Shown here piece by piece: positions 51,952 to 60,796 of a DNA stretch of 64,000 bases (position 1 is the first letter of the stretch; every line of letters starts with the position of its first letter). Both the position numbers and the translations under genes were made by a program. The stretch comes from Morganella morganii H1r (GTDB lineage Bacteria; Pseudomonadota; Gammaproteobacteria; Enterobacterales; Enterobacteriaceae), in NCBI RefSeq assembly GCF_000633515.1, contig NZ_AYMP01000016.1:124001-188000 (forward strand), written 5' to 3'. The notes under the pieces were generated by a model. It did not search any database. It was not told where the DNA came from and saw only the letters and a list, made by a program, of their open reading frames with translations.

Positions 51952-52404
51952 TTATTGTGAGTTCGGATCCATGGCATAGATTTCACCGGATGCATCTTCC
52001 GGCAGGCCGTAATTCAGAACGTCATGAATACCCAGGTCAGTTTTACAGAGTTTTTTGTTAATGACTTTATCCCCTTTGTAAACTGCCAGACCGGTAAATT
52101 CCCAGCCGCGCCCGATGCCACTGTATACCACATAGTTAAACGGGCCGTTTTCAAAGCGGATATAGGCCGAACCGCCGCCGATAAATGCGGTTTGTCCGAC
52201 ATAAACACCATTTTTCGCATTACCTTTCACCGGCAGAGTGATCTCCGGTTTTGCCAGCGTCCCGTAACGGTATACCGGCGTTTTGCCTTTTTCCACCACC
52301 ACACTGACGTATTTATTATTTTCCAGCTGGCAGGTAAACTCCTGAGCCAGCGCCGGGGCTGACAGCAGCCCGGTTACGACCATCCCGATAAGATATTTTT
52401 TCAT
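51952..52404 (-). CDS. Small periplasmic protein of unknown function
   Basis: The 150 residues begin with a signal peptide (MKKYLIGMVVTGLLSAPALA, cut before QEFTCQL). The mature part has two cysteines (Cys25 in FTCQLENN and Cys near KKLCKTDLG), enough for one disulfide, and a beta-rich look (YVSVVVEKGKTPVYRYG). I do not recognise the family. It is a single-gene unit with its own terminator. Confidence 0.82.
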   Translation of the reverse strand: MKKYLIGMVVTGLLSAPALAQEFTCQLENNKYVSVVVEKGKTPVYRYGTLAKPEITLPVKGNAKNGVYVGQTAFIGGGSAYIRFENGPFNYVVYSGIGRGWEFTGLAVYKGDKVINKKLCKTDLGIHDVLNYGLPEDASGEIYAMDPNSQ

Positions 52405-52521
52405 TTTTCTGCCTTTACAGGTTATTGTCCGGAGTCCGGTGTGCCATTAATGTTTATGACCGGCTATTTATTACCATAAAAATGAATTTATTTCCGGTTT
52501 TCCGGAACAGGATAAGCAGAC

Positions 52522-53265
52522 ATGCCATGGACTTTTGCACATCCGGCGGTTGTTTTTCCGCTGAAACAATCCCGTTTCGGGCGGTGGCTGAATCTGCCCG
52601 CATTGATTACGGGCAGTGTATCACCGGATTTGCTGTATTCTTTCGGGATGTACCGCGCAGCAGATAAGGCGCATCATTTTACCGGCTGGTTTTATACCGG
52701 GTTACCGGTATGTCTGGCGGTTTTGTTCATTTTTCACTGTTTATCCGGGCCGCTGAAAACCGTGTTACCGTTTCCGGTGACTGACCCGCTGACCCGTTCT
52801 CTGCGGAAAAATACCATTATTGTGTTGTCTCTGTTTATTGGTGCGGCGACACATATTGTCTGGGATGCATTTACCCATGAAACCGGCACGATGGTGCGGG
52901 CGCTGTCCGTTTTGCAGGTACCGTTGTTACACGGTATGACGGACGGGCAGGAGATTGCGGTCTATAAAGTGTTGCAGCATCTGGGATCACTGCTGGGCAG
53001 CGGCTATCTCTGCCTGAAATTTGCACAGTATCAGCGGGCACTGCCGAAGGCAGAAAAACGCGGGAATCTTATCCGGCTTATCCGTCTGATTGCGTTGGCG
53101 GTTCTGGCGGCGCTGTGTACAGTGCCGCTGGCCTGTCGTCTGGCACAGACAACCGCCGGTGTTCATATAAATCGTTTTGTCTTTTATGAATTGTCGCTTT
53201 CTGTCTCCTTTTTTGCCGCTTTTGTTGTTTTGGCGGCACTTTTTCAGGTTATCAGAAAGCATTAA
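52522..53265 (+). CDS. DUF4184-family membrane protein
   Basis: The 247 residues start MPWTFAHPAVVFPL and contain ITGSVSPDLLYSF and AATHIVWDAFTHETG. These three His/Asp-bearing patches are typical of the DUF4184/metal-dependent membrane hydrolase-like family, and about five hydrophobic segments follow. The role is unknown. YaiI starts 48 bp downstream and the two may be co-transcribed. Confidence 0.85.
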   Translation: MPWTFAHPAVVFPLKQSRFGRWLNLPALITGSVSPDLLYSFGMYRAADKAHHFTGWFYTGLPVCLAVLFIFHCLSGPLKTVLPFPVTDPLTRSLRKNTIIVLSLFIGAATHIVWDAFTHETGTMVRALSVLQVPLLHGMTDGQEIAVYKVLQHLGSLLGSGYLCLKFAQYQRALPKAEKRGNLIRLIRLIALAVLAALCTVPLACRLAQTTAGVHINRFVFYELSLSVSFFAAFVVLAALFQVIRKH

Positions 53266-53313
53266 TACGCTATGATCGCGGATTCAATTTTGCAGCACTG
53301 AGGAAAATAAACC

Positions 53314-53778
53314 GTGGCGATTTGGGTGGATGCGGACGCCTGTCCGAAAGTTATCAAAGAGATCCTTTACCGGGCAGCAGATCGGGAAAAAACAGACGTT
53401 ACCTTTGTGGCCAATCAGCGGCTGGTGGTTCCGCCGTCAGCGTTTTTAAAAACATTGCAGGTCTCTGCCGGGTTTGATGTCGCCGATAATGAAATTGTCC
53501 GCCGTGTGCAGAAAGATGATCTTGTTGTCACCGCTGATATTCCGCTGGCTGCCGAAGTGCTGGAGAAGGGCGCGGTGGCACTGAACCCGCGCGGCGAACG
53601 CTACACCCCGGCGACGATTCGTGAACGCCTGACCATGCGTGATTTTATGGATACCATGCGGGCTTCCGGTATTCAGACCGGCGGTCCGGCGGCGCTGAAT
53701 CAGCGGGATCGCCAGCTGTTTGCCAATGAACTGGATAAATGGTTTTTACAGCGCAAAAAACGCACACCATCCGCCTGA
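53314..53778 (+). CDS. yaiI: UPF0178 protein YaiI
   Basis: The 154 residues match the YaiI/YqxD family: [16 protein letters not shown] at the N-terminus, [25 protein letters not shown] in the middle (here [16 protein letters not shown] and AVALNPRGE), and a conserved RDFMDTMR. The fold is PIN-like, which suggests a nuclease, but no function is established. The start is GTG at 53314 after GAGGAAAATAAACC. A terminator follows at 53809. Confidence 0.92.
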   Translation: MAIWVDADACPKVIKEILYRAADREKTDVTFVANQRLVVPPSAFLKTLQVSAGFDVADNEIVRRVQKDDLVVTADIPLAAEVLEKGAVALNPRGERYTPATIRERLTMRDFMDTMRASGIQTGGPAALNQRDRQLFANELDKWFLQRKKRTPSA

Positions 53779-53808
53779 TTGCCCCATTTTATTAATATCT
53801 TTATAAAG

Positions 53809-53839
53809 CGCCGGTTGCTGCTGTGGCATCCGGCGTTTT
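53809..53839 (+). terminator. Terminator of yaiI
   Basis: A CGCCGG / CCGGCG stem (53809-53814 with 53830-53835) is followed by TTTTATTT, 30 bp after the stop. Confidence 0.65.
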
Positions 53840-54060
53840 ATTTCCCCCCTTACTGTAACAACTTCTTAATTAACCCCGTCCTGCAGCCTTATTCACTATA
53901 ATAACGATGGTTTATGATATTTACAGCTGGTTATACTACAGAATATCCGCTCTGCATTCTGCACGTCACCTCGTTAAATCCGACACTTTGTATCGGGTAT
54001 TCCTGATAAAGCTTATCTTAAGTCTCGTTATTATTAACATGACACCATATTCATTAACAT

Positions 54061-54079
54061 TGTAATGATAATTGTTATA
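54061..54079 (+). promoter_or_regulatory. Fur box before the L-amino acid deaminase gene
   Basis: TGTAATGATAATTGTTATA agrees with the Fur consensus GATAATGATAATCATTATC at 14 of 19 positions, including the unbroken core AATGATAAT. It lies 64 bp before the deaminase ATG. Confidence 0.6.
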
Positions 54080-54142
54080 ATTAGCATGCTACTTAATTAA
54101 AAAAATGCCACACAAATATTACAGATAATGATGAGGCTTTAG

Positions 54143-55567
54143 ATGAAAATCTCACGCAGAAAGTTAATTTTAGGGGTTGGTGCTGCCGGCGTACTGGCAG
54201 GTGGTGCTTCAGTATTAGTTCCTATGGTTCGCCGCGATGGCAAATTTGTGGAATCGGCTTCACGCGCAAAACATGTTGACGGCACCGGGGGTGCATTACC
54301 GAAAGAGTCCGATGCAGTCATTATCGGCGGCGGCATGATGGGGATCATGACAGCGATTAACCTGGCGGAAAGAGGCATGAGCGTCACCGTCCTGGAAAAA
54401 GGTGAAATCGCCGGTGAGCAGTCCGGACGTGCTTACAGCCAGATCATCAGCTACAAAACATCAAAAGAAATTTTCCCGCTGCACCATTACGGCAAAATGT
54501 TATGGCGCGGTATGAATGAAAAAATCGGGGCGGATACCAGTTATCGTACCCAGGGCCGTGTTGAGGTACCGTCAGGCGCGGAAGATCTCGCAAACTCACA
54601 GGCCTGGGTTGAGAATGCCAAAGAGTGGGCCGCTGATTTCGAAGCACCGCTCAACACCCGTTTCATTCAGGGTGACGAACTGAAAAAACGCCTGGTTGAT
54701 GCCAAAACTGACTGGCCGGTTGCCGGTTTTGAAGAAGATTCAGGCAGTGTTGACCCGGAAACCGGCGTACCGGTTCTGGCACAGTATGCCAAATCCCTGG
54801 GTGTTAAAATCTACACTAACTGCGCGGTCCGTAGTATTGAAACTGCCGGCGGTAAAGTCTCTGATGTGGTCACCGAGAAGGGCGCTATCAAAACCTCTCA
54901 TGTGGTGCTGACCGGCGGTATCTGGTCACGTCTGTTTATGGGTAATCTGGGTATTGATATCCCGACACTCAATGTTTATCTGTCACAACAGCGTGTTTCC
55001 GGTGTTCCCGGGGCACCGCGCGGTAACGTGCATCTGCCGAGCGGTATTCACTTCCGCGAACAGGCCGACGGCACATATGCCGTGGCACCGCGTATCTTCA
55101 CCAGCTCTGTGGTGAAAGACAGCTTCCTGCTGGGGCCGAAATTCCTGCATCTGCTGGGCGGCGGTGAGCTGCCGCTGGAATTCTCCATCGGTGAAGATCT
55201 GTTTAACTCCTTCAAAATGGCGACATCCTGGAACCCGGATGAAGTCACGCCGTTCGAGACTTACCGCATCGCAACTGCCACACAGAATACTGAACACCTG
55301 GATGCGGTATTTGCCCGCATGAAAGCGGAATTCCCGGTATTTGAACAATCGAAAGTCGTTGAACGCTGGGGCGCGGTCGTCGCACCAACCTACGACGAAC
55401 TGCCGATTATTTCTGAAGTGAAAGAGTATCCGGGTCTGGTGATCAACACCGCGACTGTCTGGGGTATGACAGAAGGTCCGGCATCCGGTGAAATCACTGC
55501 GGATATCGTGACCGGTAAAAAACCGGTTATTGACCCGGCTCCGTTTAGTCTTTCACGTTTTAGTTAA
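54143..55567 (+). CDS. Membrane-associated L-amino acid deaminase (FAD)
   Basis: This FAD enzyme oxidises L-amino acids to alpha-keto acids and ammonia, passing electrons to the respiratory chain; it is typical of Proteus, Providencia and Morganella. The 474 residues start with a twin-arginine-like export segment (ISRRKLILGVGAAGVLAGG). The FAD motif VIIGGGMMGIMTAINLAERG follows near residue 59. SGRAYSQIISYKT and the late VVINTATVWGMTEGPASG-like stretch (GLVINTATVWGMTEGP) are typical of this group. A Fur box precedes and an exported RidA gene follows after 40 bp. Confidence 0.95.
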   Translation: MKISRRKLILGVGAAGVLAGGASVLVPMVRRDGKFVESASRAKHVDGTGGALPKESDAVIIGGGMMGIMTAINLAERGMSVTVLEKGEIAGEQSGRAYSQIISYKTSKEIFPLHHYGKMLWRGMNEKIGADTSYRTQGRVEVPSGAEDLANSQAWVENAKEWAADFEAPLNTRFIQGDELKKRLVDAKTDWPVAGFEEDSGSVDPETGVPVLAQYAKSLGVKIYTNCAVRSIETAGGKVSDVVTEKGAIKTSHVVLTGGIWSRLFMGNLGIDIPTLNVYLSQQRVSGVPGAPRGNVHLPSGIHFREQADGTYAVAPRIFTSSVVKDSFLLGPKFLHLLGGGELPLEFSIGEDLFNSFKMATSWNPDEVTPFETYRIATATQNTEHLDAVFARMKAEFPVFEQSKVVERWGAVVAPTYDELPIISEVKEYPGLVINTATVWGMTEGPASGEITADIVTGKKPVIDPAPFSLSRFS

Positions 55568-55607
55568 TTTTCTGATTACTTACGTTGATACTATTAAGAG
55601 GCTTAAT

Positions 55608-56096
55608 ATGCGTTATAAAAGTTTACTGTTAGCTCTTCCGCTGGTCTGGGGCGCGGCTCATGCGTCAGAAGGTGTCGTTCATCATAAACTGAACGGTATG
55701 CCTATCTCTGAATCTGTGGAAATCAGCAGCAGCAAAAATATTATTTTCCTCAGCGGCAAAGTACCGACCAAAATGTCCAAAGACGCACCGGAAGGTGTTC
55801 TGGCGTCATACGGCAATACTGAAGCACAAACTGTTAATATCATGGAGCAGATCAAAGCTCACCTGGCTGAGCTGGGTCTGGAAATGAAAGACGTGGTGAA
55901 AATGCAGGTATTCCTGGTCGGTGGTGAAGAGACCAACGGTAATATGGATTTCGCGGGCTTTATGGCCGGTTACTCCAAATACTACAACGACAAAGATTCC
56001 GGTAACACATTACCGGCGCGTACCACTGTTCAGGTTTCAAAATTAGCAAACCCGGCATGGCGTGTAGAGATCGAAGTGACCGCTGTTCGTCCGTAA
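55608..56096 (+). CDS. Exported RidA-family imine deaminase
   Basis: RidA-family enzymes hydrolyse reactive imines released by amino acid oxidation. The ATG at 55608 follows AAGAGG and gives 162 residues, with a signal peptide (MRYKSLLLALPLVWGAAHAS) that cytoplasmic RidA lacks. The RidA fold shows in IIFLSGKVPTKM, then ELGLEMKDVVKMQVFLVGG and LPARTTVQVSKLANPAWRVE. It shares a short spacer with the deaminase gene and so probably handles the imines that enzyme releases outside the cytoplasm. Confidence 0.9.
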   Translation: MRYKSLLLALPLVWGAAHASEGVVHHKLNGMPISESVEISSSKNIIFLSGKVPTKMSKDAPEGVLASYGNTEAQTVNIMEQIKAHLAELGLEMKDVVKMQVFLVGGEETNGNMDFAGFMAGYSKYYNDKDSGNTLPARTTVQVSKLANPAWRVEIEVTAVRP

Positions 56097-56114
56097 TTGT
56101 ATCAGTGTGTTAAT

Positions 56115-56152
56115 AACGGGTTTGCCTCCGGAAGGAGCAAACCCGTTTTTTA
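56115..56152 (+). terminator. Rho-independent terminator of the deaminase-RidA unit
   Basis: The 11-bp stem AACGGGTTTGC / GCAAACCCGTT has an 11-nt loop and a T run from 56146 to 56151. It lies 18 bp after the RidA stop. Confidence 0.9.
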
Positions 56153-56200
56153 TTGAGGGATAAGTGATTGCACGACCGGCATACCAGATTCTCAATGATT

Positions 56201-57301
56201 TCAGGTATGCGCATCTGCTGCTGTCGGCGGCAGCCACGCCGTACGCCCGCCGACAGTGGCACTGCGGTGCAGTGCCGTGTGACTCAGACAAAAAGCACTG
56301 ACCCCAGCAAACTCCTGAGAATACCATGCTCCGCCGCGCATCAGTGCACGCTCTCCGTAATTGCGCAGGTAAATCTGATCAGTCAGCGGTTTTTCCCCGT
56401 ACGGCGCGAGTCCGTTCAGTTGTAACAGATGCGGCACGGGCAGATGAGCGGCTGTTTTCATGCTGAAGAACGGGCCGTCGAGCAGTCCCGGCGGATAACT
56501 GTTGTCAGCCGGATCGCCGTTATAATGTACAATATTTTCTGACAGCACTGGTGTGCCGCCGTTGCCGGTCAGACAGGCAGACGGCGAATCATATTTTGCC
56601 GTCCCGGGGCTGCCGGGTTTACAATATTCCCCGCTCTGCATATTGACTGCCTGCCATAACAGCGGCGCATCTGCCGGTAACGCACTGATATCATTATCAC
56701 GGATAAGCTGAATCTCACCCGCTATCAGCCGGACGCCGGTCTGCCATTCCCACAAATTCCCGCACAGATCACTTATCCCGGTCAGTTGCTGATTATGATA
56801 CCAGTCCGGGTGCGGTGATCCGGTAAGCGTATTCGCTTCCCCGCTGAGATCACCGGCTGGTTTGCCGTCAATCCGTACCGCGCTCTGGTCAGGATGACGC
56901 AGACTGCGGCCATAATCGGTATTACCGTCCGGAAAAACATTCTGCTGATCAATACAATGCATCAGTGCCGCCCATTCCGCATTACTGCTGAGATGAAATC
57001 CCGGTCCGGTTTGTTGGGCCAGTTGCCGGAATTCCGCCAGATTCAGGTGACAGGCCGGTGCTTTTCCCGGCTGACTGATAAGCTCGCCGTCATGCAGGCT
57101 GCCCGGGTAGCAGGCATAGAAAAAGGTATCAATTATCTGTCCGTTCACACGAAATGCCGGATGCAGAGCAGGGAGATCATCACGGCAAATCTGATACATA
57201 AAATTCGGCTGACCTTTGGCGGAATAAATTACGGTCCGCCGTCCCTGACTCTCTTTCTCTGTTTTGACCCGCAGCGCATCGGGTGAAAAAATCGTTGTCA
57301 T
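56201..57301 (-). CDS. FGE/PvdO-type (SUMF1-fold) protein in an iron-uptake operon
   Basis: The ATG at 57301 follows AAGGATAATATTG and gives 366 residues. The protein has the formylglycine-generating-enzyme-like (C-type-lectin) fold seen in SUMF1, EgtB and PvdO: GISDLCGNLWEWQTGVRL (about residues 195-212) and the C-terminal RGGAWYSQEFAGVSAFCLSH. No signal peptide is seen. Its gene is last in the operon TonB receptor-binding protein-this gene (17 bp gap). Relatives occur in siderophore maturation (PvdO) and in phage proteins. Catalysis is uncertain. Confidence 0.82.
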   Translation of the reverse strand: MTTIFSPDALRVKTEKESQGRRTVIYSAKGQPNFMYQICRDDLPALHPAFRVNGQIIDTFFYACYPGSLHDGELISQPGKAPACHLNLAEFRQLAQQTGPGFHLSSNAEWAALMHCIDQQNVFPDGNTDYGRSLRHPDQSAVRIDGKPAGDLSGEANTLTGSPHPDWYHNQQLTGISDLCGNLWEWQTGVRLIAGEIQLIRDNDISALPADAPLLWQAVNMQSGEYCKPGSPGTAKYDSPSACLTGNGGTPVLSENIVHYNGDPADNSYPPGLLDGPFFSMKTAAHLPVPHLLQLNGLAPYGEKPLTDQIYLRNYGERALMRGGAWYSQEFAGVSAFCLSHTALHRSATVGGRTAWLPPTAADAHT

Positions 57302-57318
57302 CAATATTATCCTTATCG

Positions 57319-58467
57319 TTATGATTCCGGGCGCAGTGATACCCAGTAACCCGGCTGCCACGGCACCGGCAGAAACTGCTGATAAAATGAACGGAATACC
57401 GCGTCAGCATCAATATCGGCAAACAGTGCCGGATGCAGCCAGGCGGCGAATTTCAGGACGGCGATAAAGCCGAAAGGGCTGTCATAGAAGGCGTGCCAGA
57501 TGGCATAACACGCCCGTTGTTGTACGGCGGCGAGGGTTTTAAACGCGGGACGCTTCATCAGAACAGCCAGCTGTTTTTCCGCCACCGCAAGATCAGCCCC
57601 CGGGCCGAGTCCCACCCAGTCACCGCCGGGGTTATAGCTCTGCCATTGGCCGCCGGTGACAATCACTTTCTCCGGCCGGGTATGGATGATGGTTTCCTGA
57701 TTGAGCGTCCCGTAGGTGCCGTCAATATAATCCGCGCCGATATTCTTACCGCCGGCACAGGTCAGAAATTCCGCGAAATTGCCGTTCCCGTAAGCATAGC
57801 AGCACTCCGCACTGAATCCGGCGGCGCGTTCCAGCAAAACCGGTACCGGGCGGTAAGGTGCGGCAGCCAGCCGCGATGTCACGAGCGCAAGATGTGAGTG
57901 AATAAAGGCGATCATCTCAGCGCCTCTGTCCGGCACACCAAGAACAGCACCCATAATGGCGATACTGCGCGGCGTGTTTTTCAGCGGGCTGATACTCATA
58001 TCCAGTACAACAATCTGTATCCCTGCGCGTTCCAGTAATGCGGTGATCCCGCCTGTTTCCATGGCGGAGAATGTGCCGGTGGTGACAAAAATAATGTCAG
58101 GGTGCAGATCAACAATAGTTTCTGTGTTTGCCTGTGCCCCGGCCAGTGGTGCAAGGTGCGGCAGGGCAGCCAGTGCCGGAAACGCCCGGCAGTATTGCTG
58201 ATAGCTCAGTCCGTCCGCATGACGGAATGCTGCCGGAATCGCCGCCAGTTTTTCTGTCAGCTGTTTTCCGGTCAGTGAGGCGTACAGAAACATCAGGGAG
58301 GCATCTGCCACATAGATCCGCTGCGGTGTGATCCGGCAGTCAATCTGTCGTCCGCGTATATCGGTAATGAACGGCTGTTCCGGTGCGGCGGATAATCCGC
58401 CCGGCAGTGCAGCCAGTGCGGAAAACAGCAGGCTGTGTTTCAGCAGATTTCGTTTCAGATGATCCAT
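57319..58467 (-). CDS. Periplasmic iron-chelate binding protein
   Basis: From ATG 58467 the protein has 382 residues with an N-terminal signal (MDHLKRNLLKHSLLFSALA). It shows the helical-backbone binding-protein pattern: RIYVADASLMFLYASLTGK, ANTETIVDLHPDIIFVTTG, IQIVVLDMSISPLKNTP, CAGGKNIGADYIDGTYGTLNQE split as CAGGKNIGADYID and GTYGTLNQETII. It is longer than usual (about 300). It sits 13 bp after the TonB receptor and 17 bp before the FGE-type gene, under the receptor's Fur box. No permease is adjacent. Confidence 0.88.
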   Translation of the reverse strand: MDHLKRNLLKHSLLFSALAALPGGLSAAPEQPFITDIRGRQIDCRITPQRIYVADASLMFLYASLTGKQLTEKLAAIPAAFRHADGLSYQQYCRAFPALAALPHLAPLAGAQANTETIVDLHPDIIFVTTGTFSAMETGGITALLERAGIQIVVLDMSISPLKNTPRSIAIMGAVLGVPDRGAEMIAFIHSHLALVTSRLAAAPYRPVPVLLERAAGFSAECCYAYGNGNFAEFLTCAGGKNIGADYIDGTYGTLNQETIIHTRPEKVIVTGGQWQSYNPGGDWVGLGPGADLAVAEKQLAVLMKRPAFKTLAAVQQRACYAIWHAFYDSPFGFIAVLKFAAWLHPALFADIDADAVFRSFYQQFLPVPWQPGYWVSLRPES

Positions 58468-58480
58468 AGTGTCACCGCCC

Positions 58481-60634
58481 TCAGAAGAAATAATTGAGGG
58501 TGGCGACAACGGTGCGGTCATTACCGATGCTGCAATAAGTGGAACTGGTACAGCCCGCCACATAAGATGTATTGGCGATATTGCTGATGGTGACACCCAG
58601 TTCCATTCCGCTCAGTTCCGGTGTCAGCGCGTCCATCTGATAACGCAGGCTGACATCCCCCAGCCAGACGGCAGGTACAGTAAAGCTGTTGGTGTTATTC
58701 CCCTGCGTCGCACCGAGATAGCGGACACCGGCACCGATCAGCGCGCCATCGAGATAACGTCCGTGAAAGCGGTAATCTGCCCAGAGTGAACCGCTGTGGC
58801 GCGGCACCTGAACAGGGCGTTTATTCAGTACGGATTTGTCATCCGATTCCGTGATTACATTATCGGTAAAAGCATAACCCAGCATAAGGTTAAGTGACGG
58901 TGTCACGGACATGCGACTCTCAAACTCCAATCCGCGGGAGCGGACTTTGCCGGTCTGATTATAGTAATCCGGATTTTTCGGGTTATGGGTGGTGACATTT
59001 TTCTGTGTCAGCTCATACACCGCGAGGCTCGCCATAATATCACCGTTATCACTCAGATATTTCACCCCGGCTTCTGTCTGGTCAGACTTTGTCGGCACAA
59101 ATGCCTTGCCGTCCTCATCAGTGCCCAATACCGGGTCAAAGCTGTCAGAGATGCTTATCCAGGGAGAGAAACCATTGCTGAAGGTGTAGGTCAGCCCCGC
59201 ACGGTGACTGTAAGCTGAGGTATCACTGTTTTGTGTTGTTCCGCTGAGGTTGTTGGTGGTTTTCAGTGAGGAATCATCATAACGGCCGCTTAAAATCAGG
59301 CTCCATTGCTGCCAGCGCAGATGATCCTGCATATAAACACCGTAGCGCCGGTAAGTCTGTCCGGTGGAAGTGGATGATGTCATGTGCGGCGTAAACTGCG
59401 GACGGTAGTGAGAACCGTACGGATCAAATGTTACCGTTTGCGAGCCTGACCAGTCCTTATCCAGCTTACCGGCCTGAAGATCGAAACCGGTCAGAATTTC
59501 ATGGGATACCGGGCCGGTGAGGGCTTTGTAAATCAGCTGATTATCCGCAGCCAGAGTACGTGCACGGGACGGGGAATCCTGATACACTGCGGTCAGCAGA
59601 CGTCCGTCCTGCACAAATCCGCGCGTAAAATCACGGCGGATATGCGTTTTCACATCCGCATAGCGGAGGTTCTGCTTCAGTGTCAGTGAATCCGATACCT
59701 GCCAGCTGACCAGTGAGGTGACGGATTGCTGTGTCCGGGCCGATTTCTCATGATCCGGATTACTGTAGTTGCGGTGCCTGTCCAGAGAGCCATAAGGCAA
59801 CGGCAACAGGCCGAGAGCAGCGGCGGGAAGGGTATTGTAATAACCGATATAAGGATCATGCTGATAGACACCGGCCATTGTCCAGCTCAGGTTATTCAGA
59901 GGCTGCCAGGTGACGGACGGCGCTATCAGGTAACGGGACTGTCTGGTGTTTTCGATCTGTGAACCGGTCGATGCTGCTGAGCCGGTCATCCGGTAAAGCC
60001 AGGTTTCATCCTCATTCAGTGCGCCGGTGCTGTCAAAACGCAGTGCATTGTTATCATAATTCCCGTTCTGAAACTGAATCTGATGGGATTCTTCCGCCCG
60101 GGGCAGCCGCGACTGCATGTTAATTACACCACCGGCACCGCCCTGACCATACAGGGCAGAGGACGGGCCGTGAACCGCCTCTACGCTATCCAGCAGCCAG
60201 GAATCAACCTGTGCGCCCCAGATCCCGCTGTTACCCGCGACCCGCAGGCCGTCGAGATAATAATCCGCATCAAACCCGCGTATTTTGGAAAAATCAATAC
60301 CGTTACCGAAGGCACCGTATTTTTCACTGGTTACCCCGGCACTGTAACGCAGTGCTTTACTGAGGGATTCGCCGGGCAGGGTATCGAGCTGATCACGGCG
60401 GATCACTGATACAAACTGCGGCGTTTCCGCCAGCGCTGCAGAACCTTTTGTTGCCGAGGACTGACGCAGGGCACCATAGCCGCGCGGCTCATAATGAACA
60501 TCATCCGCAGCGGTGACATACACCACATCCTCCTGTTCCGCATAAACCGCCGGAGAGGATAAAAAAGCGACAGAAAAAACAGATGAAATAACAGTTGTCA
60601 TAACGGCTGGGTAAAACCCCGGTAATCGGTACAT
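58481..60634 (-). CDS. TonB-dependent receptor for a ferric siderophore
   Basis: This 717-residue outer-membrane receptor begins with a signal peptide (about residues 1-32, FLSSPAVYAEQ). A TonB-box-like stretch (DVVYVTAADD) and a plug follow (VSVIRRDQLDTLPGESLSKAL, here VSVIRRDQLDTL and PGESLSKAL; FSKIRGFDADYYLDGLRV). The barrel ends VVATLNYFF. The plug and barrel resemble the ferrioxamine/ferrichrome group (FhuA/FoxA-like), but the ligand is not certain. Two overlapping Fur sites lie at 60693-60720. Confidence 0.93.
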   Translation of the reverse strand: MYRLPGFYPAVMTTVISSVFSVAFLSSPAVYAEQEDVVYVTAADDVHYEPRGYGALRQSSATKGSAALAETPQFVSVIRRDQLDTLPGESLSKALRYSAGVTSEKYGAFGNGIDFSKIRGFDADYYLDGLRVAGNSGIWGAQVDSWLLDSVEAVHGPSSALYGQGGAGGVINMQSRLPRAEESHQIQFQNGNYDNNALRFDSTGALNEDETWLYRMTGSAASTGSQIENTRQSRYLIAPSVTWQPLNNLSWTMAGVYQHDPYIGYYNTLPAAALGLLPLPYGSLDRHRNYSNPDHEKSARTQQSVTSLVSWQVSDSLTLKQNLRYADVKTHIRRDFTRGFVQDGRLLTAVYQDSPSRARTLAADNQLIYKALTGPVSHEILTGFDLQAGKLDKDWSGSQTVTFDPYGSHYRPQFTPHMTSSTSTGQTYRRYGVYMQDHLRWQQWSLILSGRYDDSSLKTTNNLSGTTQNSDTSAYSHRAGLTYTFSNGFSPWISISDSFDPVLGTDEDGKAFVPTKSDQTEAGVKYLSDNGDIMASLAVYELTQKNVTTHNPKNPDYYNQTGKVRSRGLEFESRMSVTPSLNLMLGYAFTDNVITESDDKSVLNKRPVQVPRHSGSLWADYRFHGRYLDGALIGAGVRYLGATQGNNTNSFTVPAVWLGDVSLRYQMDALTPELSGMELGVTISNIANTSYVAGCTSSTYCSIGNDRTVVATLNYFF

Positions 60635-60692
60635 GAGGATTGTCTCAGTTGATCAGAACAGCAGCAGCATATACATTGACCGACCGACAGTC

Positions 60693-60720
60693 AATAATGA
60701 TGGTAATTATTTTCATTTGC
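60693..60720 (-). promoter_or_regulatory. Two overlapping Fur boxes before the TonB receptor operon
   Basis: AATAATGATGGTAATTATT (60693-60711) matches the 19-bp Fur consensus at 14 positions, and GGTAATTATTTTCATTTGC (60702-60720) at 13. The double site lies 59-86 bp before the receptor ATG. Confidence 0.75.
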
Positions 60721-60796
60721 ATTTGAAAGATCAGGATGGAAGGGGCACAAAATTTCGCTATAGTAGGGCGGACTCCATCACCCAACGGATCGGGAA

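Larger units (their letters stand above)
53779..54142. other. 364-bp AT-rich spacer before the L-amino acid deaminase
   Basis: The spacer holds the yaiI terminator at its start and a Fur-box match at 54061-54079 near its end. Between them is AT-rich DNA with direct TATAAT-like stretches but no gene. The long upstream region suggests that the deaminase gene has several inputs. Confidence 0.5.

Noticed and set aside
56201-57301. Possible diversity-generating retroelement target, since the SUMF1 fold and a C-terminal RGGAW region resemble variable proteins
   Set aside because: No reverse transcriptase and no repeated template of the C-terminal region are seen in the neighbourhood.
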